NCBI GenBank assembly: GCA_027063755.1
Contig: JAMORD010000112.1
Span: forward strand, 1 to 6,259
Source of the DNA: a bacterium
GTDB lineage: Bacteria; Coprothermobacterota; Coprothermobacteria; Coprothermobacterales; JAADFF01
Direction of reading: 5' to 3'
DNA length: 6,259 bases
In this document: piece after piece, positions 5,949-6,259 of the stretch
Layout: every line of letters begins with the position of its first letter
Position numbering within the stretch: position 1 is the stretch's first letter
Made by a program: the position numbers and the translations under genes
Notes under the pieces: model-generated
Seen by the model: only the letters and a program-made list of their open reading frames with translations
The model's database searches: none
What the model was told of the DNA's origin: nothing

Positions 5949-6259
5949 CAAAGTCTTGCTTAAATTCTGCAAATGTTCCATCTTTTATGTGCTTCCTGAC
6001 ATCTTCCATAAGAAGTGTCATAAACGCCAAATTGATAAGAGTTGCCACCCTATAACCCAACATCTCCTTTGTTTTAAACAGATGATGAAGATATGCAAGC
6101 GTATACCCTTCCAAGAAAGAATATGTACTCTGGATACGCTCATCTATAGGACGAAAATCATCGGCATACTTGGCATGCCTAATTTTAATAGGACCGCTAA
6201 AGGTATAAATCAACCCATTACGGGCAACCCTCATAGGAAGCACACAGTCAAACATATCC
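5926..6259 (-). CDS. tgt: tRNA-guanine transglycosylase, C-terminal part (cut by right edge)
   Basis: Tgt swaps guanine 34 of tRNAs with GUN anticodons for preQ1 on the way to queuosine. Only the last 110 or so residues are present; the frame enters from the right as DMFDC. The Asp of MFDC is the family's catalytic nucleophile, and the following VLPMRVARNG keeps both Arg residues used in anticodon recognition (usual form VLPTRxxRNG). KIRHAKYADDFRPID, AYLHHLFKTKEMLG and the end INLAFMTLLMEDVRKHIKDGTF match the C-terminal part of the TIM barrel. The zinc site is missing: where the family has CxCxxC this protein reads SxYxxL, and the His of the usual T-E-H-N is Ile (TLIN). The protein stops at TGA 5928-5926, close to the normal family end. 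It may be a zinc-independent Tgt or a paralog of changed specificity. The family call is secure; activity is uncertain. Confidence 0.9.
   Translation of the reverse strand, partial: DMFDCVLPMRVARNGLIYTFSGPIKIRHAKYADDFRPIDERIQSTYSFLEGYTLAYLHHLFKTKEMLGYRVATLINLAFMTLLMEDVRKHIKDGTFAEFKQDFVERWSAK

Noticed and set aside
5926-6259. Tgt fragment as a pseudogene
   Set aside because: The frame is open to the edge, the catalytic Asp and anticodon-binding Arg residues remain, and the protein ends at the normal place; only the zinc ligands differ.
1-6259. A new defence or mobile system
   Set aside because: All frames with real coding character belong to known housekeeping families in a conserved order; there are no transposase, recombinase, toxin-antitoxin or repeat-array signals.

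Overview
The window carries one nearly gapless block of seven genes, all on the minus strand, so transcription runs from the right edge to the left. In transcription order they are: the 3' end of tgt (tRNA-guanine transglycosylase), secD, secF, apt, a long RelA/SpoT-type (p)ppGpp synthetase/hydrolase, dtd (D-aminoacyl-tRNA deacylase), and the 5' end of a type IV prepilin-like gene cut by the left edge. I see no RNA genes, insertion sequences, CRISPR arrays or phage genes. No gap between genes is longer than 57 bases.

Organism: the sequence is AT-rich (roughly 40% GC by eye). The order tgt - secD - secF - apt - relA - dtd resembles the conserved clostridial order tgt - yajC - secD - secF - recJ - apt - relA - dtd, but yajC and recJ are absent. 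Separate SecD and SecF, a bifunctional RSH protein and a type IV prepilin fit a bacterium, possibly a deep-branching or Firmicutes-related lineage. The window alone does not fix the phylum.

Layout: tgt ends at 5926. A 57-base gap holds a very strong ribosome binding site for secD, and a plausible sigma-70-type promoter straddles the tgt stop. From secD onward the genes are packed. The secD-secF and secF-apt gaps are both 16 bases, each filled by a strong Shine-Dalgarno sequence before a GTG start. apt and relA overlap by 26 bases, relA and dtd by 4 (ATGA), and dtd and the prepilin gene by 17, the last with a TTG start.

Function: SecD/SecF use the proton or sodium motive force to complete Sec export, which would serve the prepilin among other clients. 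Apt salvages adenine to AMP. The RSH enzyme makes and degrades (p)ppGpp. Dtd removes D-amino acids from mischarged tRNA, and Tgt modifies the wobble base of some tRNAs. The neighbourhood is therefore a housekeeping translation, nucleotide and export cluster, not an accessory island.

I found no new multi-gene system. The points worth a second look are molecular: a Tgt C-terminus that has lost all four zinc ligands, an N-terminal extension of the RSH protein whose gene contains a perfect 13-bp inverted repeat just after the apt stop, an altered SQ/GPVT active-site signature in Dtd, and substitutions in otherwise conserved motifs of SecD, SecF and the ppGpp synthetase domain.
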